Source: Clostridia bacterium (lineage in GTDB: Bacteria; Bacillota; Clostridia; Christensenellales; Borkfalkiaceae). Taken from it: a stretch of DNA of 54,882 nt. Made by a program: the position numbers and the translations under genes. The stretch spans positions 1-54,882 of the forward strand of contig JAFWXT010000019.1 of assembly GCA_017522945.1 (NCBI GenBank), written 5' to 3'. Shown one piece after another: positions 32,519 to 41,898 of this stretch (its first letter is position 1; each line of letters starts with the position of its first letter). The notes beneath the pieces were generated by a model. The model was not told where the DNA came from. It did not search any database and saw nothing but the letters and a program-made list of their open reading frames with translations.

Positions 32519-34202
32519 ATTTTAATGAGTTTTTATATTCGATTGATTCATTAATCATATTAGTTGCGTGTTTCATAGCAACTTCATCAATAGATGAACC
32601 ACCAATTAAACGTGTTATTTCCTGTGCTTTTTGGTCGCTTGACAAAAGTTTAACGTCGGTATAAGTTTTACCATCATTTTCAAACTTATATATTAAAAGC
32701 GACCTATCGCTCATTGCTGCAATTTGCGGTAAATGTGAAATTGCTATAACTTGACGTTCTTTTGAAATTTGCGCGAACTGTTTTGCAACGGTAGTTGCAG
32801 TCACACCGCTTATACCCGCATCAATTTCGTCAAAGATATAAGTGCCAAGCCCCGATGTCAATTGAGTTTTTAATGCCAACATAAATCTACTCATTTCACC
32901 GCCACTAATTATTTTGGAAAGCGGTTTTACTGGTTCACCTGCATTTGCAGAAAATAAAAATTCTACTTTGTCAAGCCCGTAAGAATTAAAGGCAATTTCA
33001 GTTGAATAGCTTGGAAATTCGCCAAAGTCAACAATAAATTGCGCTTTTGGCATACCTAATTCACTTAATTTATTTACAACTGCACTGCAAAAGTCAGTTG
33101 CATAATTTTTACGCTTATTTGAAAGTTTTAAACAAATTTCATAAGTTTGCTTATGACACTTTTGAATATTTAAAAGTAAATCAGCGTAAGTTTTATCAAA
33201 ATTCAAAAGTTGATTAAGCTCGGTATTTGCTTTTTCATAGAATTCGTTGATTTCAGTTATACTCTTGCCGTATTTGCGGAAAAAAGAGTTATACACGTCT
33301 AATCTTTGCTCTATATCATCGATATTATCGTCGATATCTAAATCGTATAATATACTGCTTATTTCTTCGCTTATATCATTAATTTCTTCGCCAAGATTGT
33401 TTAAACGCTCGCACAATTTTGCATATTCGTTATCAATTTCTTGAATAGGTTTTAAGCTGTGCTCAGCGCTATACAAACAATCAATTGCTCCATTTTCGTC
33501 ATTTAAAGCTGAATGAGCTGAGCTTAAAGCAGTAGTTAGTTTTTCAAGATTTAACAATTTATTCTTGCGTTCAAGTAGTTGTTCGTATTCCCCTTCTTTA
33601 AGGCAAGCTTTATCTATTTCGTTAATTTGATATTCCAATAATTCGATTTTTTGTTTACGCGTTTCAGCATTACCACCTAAAGATTCAAGTTGCTTTTTAA
33701 ATGAATTCAAAGTGGTAAGCGACAATTTTAGTTCGTCTAAATAGCTTTGTGTTTGCGCGCCATAATCAATGCAATCAAGTTGATTTTGCTTTGAAAGTAA
33801 AGAAAAATGTTCGCTTTGTCCGTGAACGTCAACCAAGGTTGAAGTTATTTTTCTAAGCATAGTTGCGGTTACGTTTTCACCGTTTAATTTAATGTATCCG
33901 TTACCGTTTATATCAAATTTGCGTTTAATTATTATTTCTTCACCAGCTTCAATATCATATTCAGCCAAAAAATCATTAATTTTAGTGGGATAATCGCGAA
34001 AAACGCAAGTTACGATACAAGAATCTTCACCGTGACGAATCATATTTTTATCAGCTTTTGCGCCCAAAACAAAGTTAATCGAATCTAAAATGACCGATTT
34101 ACCCGAGCCTGTTTCACCCGATAAAATATTAAGTCCACTTGTAAACTCAATATCTGCTTGAGATATTAAAGCTACGTTTTTAATGTTTAAACTTAGTATC
34201 AT
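32517..34202 (-). CDS. recN: DNA repair ATPase RecN
   Basis: A 561-residue SMC-like protein recruited to double-strand breaks. Seen: Walker A GETGSGKS near the N-terminus, long coiled-coil arms in the middle, the ABC signature ISGGEMSRFMLALK and Walker B FDEIDAGISG near the C-terminus. The start is taken as ATG 34202 (MILSLNIKNVALI, matching the family). A frame extending to 34241 would run into argR. It lies 10 bases after argR, as in Bacillus. Confidence 0.95.
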   Translation of the reverse strand: MILSLNIKNVALISQADIEFTSGLNILSGETGSGKSVILDSINFVLGAKADKNMIRHGEDSCIVTCVFRDYPTKINDFLAEYDIEAGEEIIIKRKFDINGNGYIKLNGENVTATMLRKITSTLVDVHGQSEHFSLLSKQNQLDCIDYGAQTQSYLDELKLSLTTLNSFKKQLESLGGNAETRKQKIELLEYQINEIDKACLKEGEYEQLLERKNKLLNLEKLTTALSSAHSALNDENGAIDCLYSAEHSLKPIQEIDNEYAKLCERLNNLGEEINDISEEISSILYDLDIDDNIDDIEQRLDVYNSFFRKYGKSITEINEFYEKANTELNQLLNFDKTYADLLLNIQKCHKQTYEICLKLSNKRKNYATDFCSAVVNKLSELGMPKAQFIVDFGEFPSYSTEIAFNSYGLDKVEFLFSANAGEPVKPLSKIISGGEMSRFMLALKTQLTSGLGTYIFDEIDAGISGVTATTVAKQFAQISKERQVIAISHLPQIAAMSDRSLLIYKFENDGKTYTDVKLLSSDQKAQEITRLIGGSSIDEVAMKHATNMINESIEYKNSLK

Positions 34203-34212
34203 AGCAAAATAA

Positions 34213-34662
34213 TTATAATAATTCGTGTAATCTTGATGCAACTACTTCGGCTTCTTGTGCGTTGTGTGTAACGATTAATAAAGTATCGTCACCAGCCACA
34301 CAGCCAACTATTTCTTTATAATTTAAACTGTCAACCGTTGCACCAACGGGAGCGCCGTTACTAATTAAAGTTTTAACAACAACAAGATTTTGAGCAGGAA
34401 CTATTGAAGTAACCGCTGCTTTGAATAAATTTAAAAACTTTACGTTATCTATTTGTTTACTTTGCGTAACTTGAGCATAACGATATTTCTTTTGAGTGCC
34501 GTTAACTTTTATAAGCTTTAGTTCGTTTATATCACGCGAAACAGTTGCTTGAGTTACGTTATAGCCACAATTGTTTAATATTACTATAAGTTCTTCTTGA
34601 GTTTCAACTTCGTGTTGTTTAATTATGTCTAAAAGTTTTTGCTGTCTTTTAATTTTTGACAT
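34213..34662 (-). CDS. argR: Arginine repressor ArgR/AhrC
   Basis: A 149-residue arginine-responsive regulator. Seen: an N-terminal winged helix (QEELIVILNNCGYNVTQATVSRDINELKLIKV), and a C-terminal arginine-binding hexamerisation domain with GAPVGATVDSL and GCVAGDDTLLIV. Length is standard. Position between nadK and recN is the common Clostridia order. Arginine genes, its usual targets, are not in the window. Confidence 0.95.
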   Translation of the reverse strand: MSKIKRQQKLLDIIKQHEVETQEELIVILNNCGYNVTQATVSRDINELKLIKVNGTQKKYRYAQVTQSKQIDNVKFLNLFKAAVTSIVPAQNLVVVKTLISNGAPVGATVDSLNYKEIVGCVAGDDTLLIVTHNAQEAEVVASRLHELL

Positions 34663-34665
34663 TTT

Positions 34666-35451
34666 TTACCCCCGATTCGACCAGTTTTTTAACTTAGCGT
34701 TTAAAACTGAGTAATAATCTTGATTACATGCTATTTGTATTGATAATTTAGATTTTTTAATTTTTAAGCTATTTATTCCATCTAAAGTTGAAATAAATCT
34801 ACCGTCTGCAAAAACAACTGGTGGTGCGCTTGCCTTTGAAAAAGTAATTTGAGTCAAATGTTCGTCGTTAAAAACTATAGGACGCGAGTTCATAGAATGA
34901 GAACAAATAAAAGTTGCTATGAATGCATTTACTGATGGATGTAAAATTGCTCCGCCAGCCGATAGCGAATATGCCGTTGATCCTGTAGGCGTTGAAATAA
35001 TTATTCCATCGGCAACAGCGCTTTGTACAACCTTATCTTGAATTTTTAATTCATATAGATTAGTTTCACTACAATTCGTATGATTACGCTCTATTATTAC
35101 GTCGTTTAAAGCGTAGTGAGTAACGCCGTTTAAGGTAAATTCAAGCAATGATTTATAGGCAAATTGAATTGTATTAGATTGTAAATCATCTATAATTTTA
35201 TCTATTTCACAAGGCAAATAGGTGCTTAAAAAACCTAAACTTCCGGTATTAATTGAAATAATAGGCACGTTATACTTAATGGCGTACTGTACCCCTTTTA
35301 GAGTTGTTCCATCACCGCCAAAACAAATTATATAATCAACCCTTTCGCCATCATTTAAGTTAACGCACTCAAATTTGCATTTTAACTTAAGTTCATTTAA
35401 GTATTCTTGTGATTTTTTATCATTTTCTTTACAAAGAAAACCGATTTTCAT
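34666..35451 (-). CDS. nadK: NAD kinase
   Basis: A 261-residue enzyme that phosphorylates NAD to NADP. Seen: the catalytic GGDGTTLK, NTGSLGFLSTY and the TPTGSTAYSLSAGG nucleotide-binding loop. Length is normal. It lies between tlyA (2-base gap) and argR (3-base gap), an arrangement common in Clostridia but not in Bacillus. Confidence 0.95.
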   Translation of the reverse strand: MKIGFLCKENDKKSQEYLNELKLKCKFECVNLNDGERVDYIICFGGDGTTLKGVQYAIKYNVPIISINTGSLGFLSTYLPCEIDKIIDDLQSNTIQFAYKSLLEFTLNGVTHYALNDVIIERNHTNCSETNLYELKIQDKVVQSAVADGIIISTPTGSTAYSLSAGGAILHPSVNAFIATFICSHSMNSRPIVFNDEHLTQITFSKASAPPVVFADGRFISTLDGINSLKIKKSKLSIQIACNQDYYSVLNAKLKNWSNRG

Positions 35452-35453
35452 AA

Positions 35454-36212
35454 CTACCCTTTATAAATATCTTCAAATGCTAAATTAGATGAATTAAAGC
35501 GTAAATACATAATAAATTCTTGATTTTTTGCTTTATCAATCGTTACTGGAACGATATCGTGTACTTTTATTCCGCATTCATTTGTAAAATCGTATAAACG
35601 CTTTAAAATTTTTGAAATTATTTTATCATTTCTTAAAATACCGTTTTTCATTTTAAGTCGTTCTTGCAACTCAAACTGCGGTTTAATTAGCGCAAGCATA
35701 TAACCATTTTCATTTAGAAGTGGTATTAGCGACGGTAAAATATATTCAAGTGAAATAAAACTACAATCAACAACTATTCCGTCAACTTTGTTTCCAAAGT
35801 TTTCTTGGGTTAAAAAACGTGCGTTAGTTCTATCCATAACCACTACTCGTTCATCTAAACTTATAGTTGGGTCAAGTAAATTTTCGCCAACGTCAACGCA
35901 GAAAACCTTCTTAGCGCCTAAACGCAACAAGCAATCGGTAAAACCGCCAGTAGATGCCCCAACGTCAATAAAAATATTATCTTTAATTTGGGGATTAACC
36001 TTATTGATTGCCCTTTCAAGTTTATCTCCGCCAATTGAAACGTATGGTTTTTTTTGCCTAACAATTTCAATTAAGTCACTTTCTTTTACTTCGTATGAAG
36101 CTTTTAAACAAGCCTTTCCATTAACAAAAACTTCGGCACGAGAAATACCTTCGCTTGCTTTATTTCGCGATTTATAATCGCCATTTTCAACGAGATAACT
36201 ATCTAAACGCAT
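35454..36212 (-). CDS. tlyA: TlyA-family rRNA 2'-O-methyltransferase/haemolysin-like
   Basis: A 252-residue protein with an N-terminal S4 RNA-binding domain (about 1-60) and an FtsJ-type methyltransferase domain with the SAM motif DVGASTGGFTDCLL. In other bacteria the family methylates ribosomal RNA ribose groups. It overlaps the ispA stop by one base and is followed at once by nadK. The xseB and dxs genes often found nearby are missing. Confidence 0.9.
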   Translation of the reverse strand: MRLDSYLVENGDYKSRNKASEGISRAEVFVNGKACLKASYEVKESDLIEIVRQKKPYVSIGGDKLERAINKVNPQIKDNIFIDVGASTGGFTDCLLRLGAKKVFCVDVGENLLDPTISLDERVVVMDRTNARFLTQENFGNKVDGIVVDCSFISLEYILPSLIPLLNENGYMLALIKPQFELQERLKMKNGILRNDKIISKILKRLYDFTNECGIKVHDIVPVTIDKAKNQEFIMYLRFNSSNLAFEDIYKG

Positions 36213-37087
36213 TAACTTTTCCTATCTTTCATATTGGCATAAAAACTCATAAAAAATGAGTTATTATCAATATTTTTAAGAATTTTTACAATCGAATTAT
36301 AACATTCGTCTATTTGTTTTTCCGTACCTTCTTTGCCATAAACAGAAATGGCTGTAAGTTTTTTAGAGTCTAAATCTTTGCCAATAGTTTTTCCAAGATT
36401 TTTGAATTCACCCGTAACGTCTAAAAGGTCGTCACCAAATTGAAAAAGCTTACCTGTATAAAACCCTAACTCAACTAATTGATTATAAAGTTTACCATTT
36501 GCAATAAGCGATGCCATAACGAGTGGCGCGGTTAAAAGTTTGCCCGTTTTATTTAGATGAGTTTCATATAAAACTTGCTCTTTATTATCAACGATTTTAT
36601 CTTCATAATATAAATCGTATGCCTGTCCGTTAATCATCCCGTTAATACCCGAGCAAGAAAATAAATATTTAACGGCGTTAAAAGTTCCTTCGGAATCAAT
36701 AGATTTTAGGGCTAATTCCATAGCGGAATTTAATAATGCATCCCCTGCAAGTATCGCCATGCCTTCGCCAAAAACTTTATGGTTTGAAAGCTTTCCGCGC
36801 CTATAATCGTCGTTATCCATAGACGGTAAGTCATCGTGAATAAGCGAATAGGTATGAATACACTCGATTGCAAGTGCAAGTTTTAAATATTTTTGATAAT
36901 CAATGCCTAATGCTTCAAGGCAAGCTAAAAACATAACCGGCCTTACTCGCTTACCACCAGCAAATAAACTATAAGTTACCGATGCTTTTAACTCATCATG
37001 ACAACAAAGAGAATTAGCAAAGAGTTCAATTTCTTTTTCAATTAACTGTTTATAATTATTATAGGTTGAATTATAATCCATAATCAA
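36212..37087 (-). CDS. ispA: Polyprenyl (farnesyl/geranyl) diphosphate synthase
   Basis: A 291-residue trans-isoprenyl diphosphate synthase. Seen: the first aspartate-rich motif DDLPSMD and the second GDDLLD, with GGKRVRPVM upstream. It condenses IPP with allylic diphosphates to give C10-C20 chains, precursors of undecaprenol and quinones. It overlaps folD by 4 bases. dxs, the usual neighbour supplying the pathway, is absent from this cluster. Confidence 0.92.
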   Translation of the reverse strand: MIMDYNSTYNNYKQLIEKEIELFANSLCCHDELKASVTYSLFAGGKRVRPVMFLACLEALGIDYQKYLKLALAIECIHTYSLIHDDLPSMDNDDYRRGKLSNHKVFGEGMAILAGDALLNSAMELALKSIDSEGTFNAVKYLFSCSGINGMINGQAYDLYYEDKIVDNKEQVLYETHLNKTGKLLTAPLVMASLIANGKLYNQLVELGFYTGKLFQFGDDLLDVTGEFKNLGKTIGKDLDSKKLTAISVYGKEGTEKQIDECYNSIVKILKNIDNNSFFMSFYANMKDRKS

Positions 37088-37935
37088 ATATTATTTTGTT
37101 TTTTACACGCAGTTAGCGTATTGCTTATTAACATTGCAACAGTCATAGGGCCAACGCCACCTGGTACAGGTGTTATATATGATGCGCGATTAGAAACGCC
37201 TTCAAAATCAACGTCACCATAAAGTTTACCATCAACGCGATTTATACCAACGTCGATTACAACTGCCCCATCCTTTATCATATTTTCGGTTACAAGATGC
37301 TTTTTACCAACTGCAACCACTAAAATATCCGCAGTTTTACACACTTCATCTAAATTTTGAGTGCGAGAGTGACAAATAGTTACCGTGCAATTTTCCCTTA
37401 AAAGTTTAAGAGCAACTGGTTTACCAACCATATTGCTTCTACCAATCACAACTGCGTGTTTACCGCTTAATGGAATATTATACCTTTTTAATATTTCAAT
37501 AATACCCTTTGGCGTACAAGGCGTAAAACCATCGTAATCAAATAGACAATATCCACCGCTTAAAGGAGTAAGTCCATCAACGTCCTTATTAGGTGGAATA
37601 TTAGCTAACACTTTATCTTCATCAAGCCCTTTAGGTAATGGTAATTGAACCATTAAACCGTTAATTTCGGGGTCACTGGCAAGCATTTTTACCTTTAATT
37701 CAACCTCATCTTGTGTTGAATTTTCATCCATTTTTACAACAATAGAGCGAATACCTACTTCACCACACAAGCGTTCTTTTGATGCAACGTAAATTTGAGA
37801 AGCGGGATCGTTACCAACAAGCACAATTGCAAGTGAAGGAATTATTGAATAATTTTCTTTAAGAGCCTTGCATTCTTCCAAAATCTCACTTTTTATTGTT
37901 GCGGAAAGCAACTTTCCATCTAAAATAATAGCCAT
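37084..37935 (-). CDS. folD: Methylenetetrahydrofolate dehydrogenase/cyclohydrolase FolD
   Basis: A 283-residue bifunctional enzyme that interconverts 5,10-methylene- and 10-formyl-tetrahydrofolate, supplying formyl donors for purines and for Fmt. Seen: YVASKERLC with the catalytic lysine, the NADP site GRSNMVGKP, and PVPGGVGPMT. Length is standard. It overlaps nusB by one base and ispA by four. Confidence 0.95.
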   Translation of the reverse strand: MAIILDGKLLSATIKSEILEECKALKENYSIIPSLAIVLVGNDPASQIYVASKERLCGEVGIRSIVVKMDENSTQDEVELKVKMLASDPEINGLMVQLPLPKGLDEDKVLANIPPNKDVDGLTPLSGGYCLFDYDGFTPCTPKGIIEILKRYNIPLSGKHAVVIGRSNMVGKPVALKLLRENCTVTICHSRTQNLDEVCKTADILVVAVGKKHLVTENMIKDGAVVIDVGINRVDGKLYGDVDFEGVSNRASYITPVPGGVGPMTVAMLISNTLTACKKQNNI

Positions 37936-38336
37936 CAGCCTTCCTGCCTTTTTTTATATTCAGCTAAAATACCATTTACAAAACCCTGGCTCTTTTCACC
38001 TGAAAACACTCTTGTTAAATTAACGGCTTCATCGATTGCAACGATTTTAGGAATGTCATCAAAATAAGTCATTTCGCATAAGCCGATAAGTAAAGCGCAT
38101 TTATCGGTTAAAAATATTCTATTTAGCATAAAGCCTTGCGATAAATTTGAAATCAAATCAAGCAAATGCTCTTTATTTGCAACTATTTCATTGTAAAGCT
38201 TAGTTGCAAATTCTGCATCTTTTTCATTTAGTTTATGTTCGAAAAAAATGCGATGCATAAAATCATCGTCACGTTCTTCACAAAAGCAATCTCTATATAA
38301 TAACTTAAATACTGCTTCTCTTGCGTCTTTTCTCAT
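37935..38336 (-). CDS. nusB: Transcription antitermination factor NusB
   Basis: A 133-residue all-helical RNA-binding protein that takes part in rRNA antitermination. Seen: MRKDAREAVFKLLY at the N-terminus and IAIDEAVNLTRVFSGEKSQGFVNGIL at the C-terminus, the latter a family hallmark. The start ATG 38336 is chosen by this N-terminus; an upstream extension lacks conservation. It leads the folD-ispA-tlyA-nadK-argR-recN run after the asp23 terminator. Confidence 0.94.
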   Translation of the reverse strand: MRKDAREAVFKLLYRDCFCEERDDDFMHRIFFEHKLNEKDAEFATKLYNEIVANKEHLLDLISNLSQGFMLNRIFLTDKCALLIGLCEMTYFDDIPKIVAIDEAVNLTRVFSGEKSQGFVNGILAEYKKRQEG

Positions 38337-38373
38337 AAATATAATCCTACTTATGTAAATATATTTGAAAGGC

Positions 38374-38401
38374 AAAAAAGTCGCTTAAAAATAAGCGACT
38401 T
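38374..38401 (-). terminator. Terminator of the Asp23-family gene
   Basis: On the minus strand AAGTCGCTTA, TTTT loop, TAAGCGACTT (arms 38378-38401), followed by TTTT and GCC. It separates the Asp23 gene from nusB. Confidence 0.85.
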
Positions 38402-38409
38402 ATTAAAAA

Positions 38410-38751
38410 TTATTCGTGGTCGGAATTATCGAAGTTAACTGTAACTACGTGTACGTCAACAGTGTCGATTTTATAATCAGACATAGCTTCAACGTTGTGC
38501 TTAATGCTTTGTTGAATATTATAAGCAACGTCTGGAATGTTAAACCCGTAATCAACTGCAACTGTCACGTCAACCGAAACGTTAAATTCGCCTGAAAATT
38601 CCAAAAGTATCGCATCGTTAGCTGATTTTGAAGAAGCATCGAACGAAACACCTTCAACCTTTGGAACAGCAAGCATAATTATGCTTTTGACGATACTACT
38701 GTTGTAAACAACGTTACCAGATGGAATTGAGTTATTATTTTTTGTAGCCAT
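38410..38751 (-). CDS. Asp23/Gls24 family envelope stress protein
   Basis: A 113-residue Asp23 (DUF322) protein. Seen: GNVVYNSSIVKSIIMLAVPKVEGV, VDVTVAVDYGFNIPDVAYNIQQSIKHNVEAM and IDTVDVHVVTVNF, covering the whole domain. In Bacillus the equivalent YqhY lies between accC and nusB and affects acetyl-CoA carboxylase homeostasis. Here accB and accC are missing, so that partner link is broken. GGTGG precedes ATG 38751. Confidence 0.9.
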   Translation of the reverse strand: MATKNNNSIPSGNVVYNSSIVKSIIMLAVPKVEGVSFDASSKSANDAILLEFSGEFNVSVDVTVAVDYGFNIPDVAYNIQQSIKHNVEAMSDYKIDTVDVHVVTVNFDNSDHE

Positions 38752-38812
38752 TTTGTCACCACCAACAATTAAAACTTAAGGCAAAATTACTTTTGCATAC
38801 TTATACAATAAT

Positions 38813-38821
38813 AGTATAACA
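38813..38821 (-). promoter_or_regulatory. Extended -10 promoter of the Asp23-family gene
   Basis: On the minus strand TGTTATACT, an extended -10 (TG-n-TATACT). The -35 is weak. About 60 bases upstream of the ATG. Confidence 0.4.
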
Positions 38822-38877
38822 TATTTTTTAATTATTTGATAGTATTTTAAACCACTTTATTTTATTTTTTTTAAAAT

Positions 38878-39351
38878 TTATGAAATTGGTATAATTCTAA
38901 CGTTTTCGGGCGAGGCATTTATCTCTTGAAGTAATACCGTATAGATACTTACAGCATCGCTAGTTGTAAAATCATCGTCTTCGACAACAACTGTTACAGT
39001 TTCGGAATCAATACCCAGCATAACCACGATATTTGAATAACCTTGCGCTTTAATTAAAGATTGTAAATATAATTCTTTTTCAACGTTTTCAGTAATTCTT
39101 AATTTAGTAGCTAATGCATCTTCTTTAGTTTGAGAACTGCTTTCTGCATCATTTATGATACTGTCGAGATGTAAAAGTTGTTCACTAATGCTACTTGAAT
39201 GCTCAGCTTTATATTCCGAAAAATATGTAGCAGTTGTAACTGTTCCTTGCGTGCCGTTATTGTTGTCAATAAGCAGGAAGTTTGCAATAGCAGTAACTGC
39301 TAACAATAATACCATTGATGACAAAATAACAATTTTCTTTCTTTTTGACAT
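38878..39351 (-). CDS. spoIIIAH: Stage III sporulation protein AH
   Basis: A 157-residue mother-cell protein with one N-terminal membrane helix (about 8-28) and an extracellular ring-forming (EscJ/PrgK-like) domain at the C-terminus. It pairs with forespore SpoIIQ to form the feeding-tube channel. Seen: the TYFSEYKAEHSSSISEQLLHLDSIIND segment and the terminal ring-building domain SNIVVMLGIDSETVTVVVED. It is the last gene of the spoIIIA operon. spoIIQ is not in the window. Confidence 0.93.
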   Translation of the reverse strand: MSKRKKIVILSSMVLLLAVTAIANFLLIDNNNGTQGTVTTATYFSEYKAEHSSSISEQLLHLDSIINDAESSSQTKEDALATKLRITENVEKELYLQSLIKAQGYSNIVVMLGIDSETVTVVVEDDDFTTSDAVSIYTVLLQEINASPENVRIIPIS

Positions 39352-39396
39352 AATAATTCTCCTTTATTAAATAAATTAAGCGATTTTAATCGCAGA

Positions 39397-39888
39397 TTAC
39401 CGCATTGTTAAAATTTCAATCTTTTCACTTTCAAGATCTAAAAAGGTTTGAGCAGCACACATTAAAGCAACCTTAACTTTAATATTCTCTGCACCTTTTG
39501 CAATTATTATCACGCCACATATTTCGGGATAAATTTCACTCAAGATTATGGGCTTTCCAGAAACTAAGACTGGATATTCCTCACTAACAATTTCACCATT
39601 CTCGTTTGTAGTCTTTTTTTCAGTTGCAATTTCGGTTGTTGTTCCGCGTTTTACCGAAATTATAACACTCACTTTACCCGCGCCTTCGATTTGAGAAAGT
39701 TTTTCTGATAATTTGTTTTCAAGTTGAGTAACGTAATTTTCAACGCTATCACTATTTTTCGAATTTTTATTTGTGTTAAACGAAGATATGAAAATAAGAA
39801 TAACAGCTAAAACAGCAAAAAAAATTATTAAGTATTCAACTTTAATTTTTTTTAGTTTATCTTTAAATTTTTCAATCGTCGATGCCAT
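39397..39888 (-). CDS. spoIIIAG: Stage III sporulation protein AG
   Basis: A 163-residue protein with one membrane helix (about 17-36) and a periplasm-like ring-building domain that forms a large ring in the SpoIIIA-SpoIIQ complex. Seen: YVTQLENKLSEKLSQIEGAGKVSVIISVKRG and a C-terminal PEICGVIIIAKGAENIKVKVALMCAAQTFL. It overlaps spoIIIAF by 17 bases. Confidence 0.93.
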   Translation of the reverse strand: MASTIEKFKDKLKKIKVEYLIIFFAVLAVILIFISSFNTNKNSKNSDSVENYVTQLENKLSEKLSQIEGAGKVSVIISVKRGTTTEIATEKKTTNENGEIVSEEYPVLVSGKPIILSEIYPEICGVIIIAKGAENIKVKVALMCAAQTFLDLESEKIEILTMR

Positions 39889-40354
39889 AAATTAACACAC
39901 ACTCCTTTTTGATTGTAAATTGTTCGGATAAACGTTCTTTTATAAGTAACGATATATTTATATGCTCGTTATTGTTTTTAATAACTATATCCGAAAAATA
40001 AATTTCAATTTTTTTTAGTGGATTTCCGCTAACGCTATCATCAAAAATAAATTTTGCAGATTTTAAGCTTAAATACTCATTCAAATTTGTATTTGCAATG
40101 GTTAAATAGTATTTTTCTCTACATTTTTCCGTATATTCTAAAAAAGCTTCGTCAAGTTCAATTTTACTTTCATAATCAAAATTAAAACTAAAATCTTGTT
40201 CGTTAATTTTTGAAAGTGGAGTAATTATTACTAAAATACTTAAAAGCGAGACCGCAAACAATACCGATTGCTTATTTTTACCGTCTGGTAATAATATTTT
40301 GATAAAATATCCCATAACGCTTATCAAAGTAATAGTAAGTATCCAACCGTTCAT
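39872..40354 (-). CDS. spoIIIAF: Stage III sporulation protein AF
   Basis: A 160-residue protein with two N-terminal membrane helices (WILTITLISVMGYFIKILLP and the SVLFAVSLLSILVIITPL segment) and a C-terminal ring-building-type domain. The start ATG 40354 follows a GGGGGG site and lies 2 bases after the spoIIIAE stop; a longer frame would overlap spoIIIAE by 50 codons. Assigned by topology and by its place between spoIIIAE and spoIIIAG. Confidence 0.9.
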   Translation of the reverse strand: MNGWILTITLISVMGYFIKILLPDGKNKQSVLFAVSLLSILVIITPLSKINEQDFSFNFDYESKIELDEAFLEYTEKCREKYYLTIANTNLNEYLSLKSAKFIFDDSVSGNPLKKIEIYFSDIVIKNNNEHINISLLIKERLSEQFTIKKECVLIYGIDD

Positions 40355-40356
40355 CG

Positions 40357-41508
40357 TTACCCCCCTATTGCGCCGTTTGTGCCAAGTATAAGTATCATTG
40401 TTAGAAAATATATTACAAACACCATTACGAGTAAGCTTATAAGCATAGAAACTACCTTTGCCATACTTGCAAATAAAGATAAAATTCGGTTGTCGGCAAT
40501 AGGTGAGCATATAGCCGATAATAATTTCAAAAGTAACGAAAAAATTAAGATACGAAAAACTGCCCTTATAAGAGTGAAAAATATTGCATATATTGCTATA
40601 CTCCCTATAGCATTTTTTAAAAGAATTGTTGCAGTAAGTACTAAATCTACCCCGTCTTTTGCTATTCCACCAATCAATGGCAGGCCACTGCCAACAGCAT
40701 ATTTTAAAACGCGCAAAGATATTAGGTCGTAATTAGAAGCCGTTATTCCCTTCACGGATACAAAAATTGAAAAAACTGTAACAGTTAATCCTATTATCCA
40801 TTTAAAAACTTGGCATAAAAAATCATTTAAACCCTTTAGGGTATATTTTTCGGATAGAGCTGAAATTACCGAAATTAAACTTATCGCAATCACAACAGGA
40901 AACAATATTTTATTGATTAGTACGTTTATACCGTTTGAAAGCAATATACACACTGGATTGTATAAACTCGCAGATGCACTTGCACCAGTTGAAGTTAATA
41001 AAGTAAGAATTAAAGGGAAAATGCTTTGTGACTGCTTGCTCAGTTTATCAATAATTTCTTTTGTGCCATTGATTACTTGGGTTGTTTCATTAAAAATAAG
41101 AACGGCAATACCACAATAACAGGCAGTAAAAATTATATCGCTAAATTTGCCGTTACCCGGTTTGATTACCGTAAAAACCGAATAAACGATCGTTAGTGAA
41201 AGCAAACTTAAAAAAATGCCAAAATAGCTTTGATAGTTATCTTTGAAGTAAGTAAATATTAATGAAATAATTTCATCAAATGAAAGATAATTACCTTTTA
41301 TTGCTTGTAAAATTACATTTTTTAGGTCGGTATTATTAGTAATTTCTTTTAAAAAATCTTCAAGCACGCTAAGATCCAATCCTTCAATCAAATCATTAAC
41401 GTAGTCACCAAGCGAAAGGTCACCCGAATCAGCGCAAACAACAACTAAAGGCATTGTCGTTATAAATATTATCAAAAATAAAAGTATGCACCTAATGACT
41501 TTTTTCAT
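40357..41508 (-). CDS. spoIIIAE: Stage III sporulation protein AE
   Basis: A 383-residue polytopic membrane protein with an N-terminal signal-like helix (about 4-24) and several later helices. Seen: SIFPLILTLLTSTGASASASLYNPVCILLSN and the YDLISLRVLKYAVGSGLPLIGGIAKDGVDLVLTA stretch, typical of the family. It is thought to be part of the membrane platform of the SpoIIIA complex. It starts 1 base after spoIIIAD. Confidence 0.94.
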   Translation of the reverse strand: MKKVIRCILLFLIIFITTMPLVVVCADSGDLSLGDYVNDLIEGLDLSVLEDFLKEITNNTDLKNVILQAIKGNYLSFDEIISLIFTYFKDNYQSYFGIFLSLLSLTIVYSVFTVIKPGNGKFSDIIFTACYCGIAVLIFNETTQVINGTKEIIDKLSKQSQSIFPLILTLLTSTGASASASLYNPVCILLSNGINVLINKILFPVVIAISLISVISALSEKYTLKGLNDFLCQVFKWIIGLTVTVFSIFVSVKGITASNYDLISLRVLKYAVGSGLPLIGGIAKDGVDLVLTATILLKNAIGSIAIYAIFFTLIRAVFRILIFSLLLKLLSAICSPIADNRILSLFASMAKVVSMLISLLVMVFVIYFLTMILILGTNGAIGG

Positions 41509-41509
41509 A

Positions 41510-41896
41510 CTAACCTAAAAATTGCAAAACTACTTCTGCTAAACATTTAAAAATAGGTAAACTCATGCAAAACAATATTATTTTTCCTGCAAAAGATAGT
41601 TTGTCCGCTAAACTTTTAATTCCAAAGTCTTCAATAGTTGATACTGCAAATTCAATCAAATATGCAACCAAAATTATTTTTAAAAGAACTGTAAATAAAG
41701 AACTGTCAACATTAATACTTTTTATAAAATTTTGAAACACTTCAAGCGTTGTTACAAGATAATTTAAACTAAAAAATAAAATTATCGTACCAGAGCACAG
41801 TAAAATTAAAACGTAAAAATCACTGTTTATTGATTTTAAATAAAAACATAATGACGCGCCGATTAGTGCAATGCAAAGAATTTTATAGATATCCAT
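41510..41896 (-). CDS. spoIIIAD: Stage III sporulation protein AD
   Basis: A 128-residue membrane protein with about four hydrophobic helices. Seen: the central LFTVLLKIILVAYLIEFAVSTIEDFGIKSLADKLSFAGKIIL, conserved in SpoIIIAD, and the C-terminal MSLPIFKCLAEVVLQFLG. It lies between spoIIIAC and spoIIIAE with gaps of 1-2 bases. Confidence 0.93.
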   Translation of the reverse strand: MDIYKILCIALIGASLCFYLKSINSDFYVLILLCSGTIILFFSLNYLVTTLEVFQNFIKSINVDSSLFTVLLKIILVAYLIEFAVSTIEDFGIKSLADKLSFAGKIILFCMSLPIFKCLAEVVLQFLG

Positions 41897-41898
41897 AC

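Noticed and set aside
35788..36177. 129-codon antisense open frame inside tlyA
   Set aside because: Shadow of a well-supported gene; no start signals or domain.
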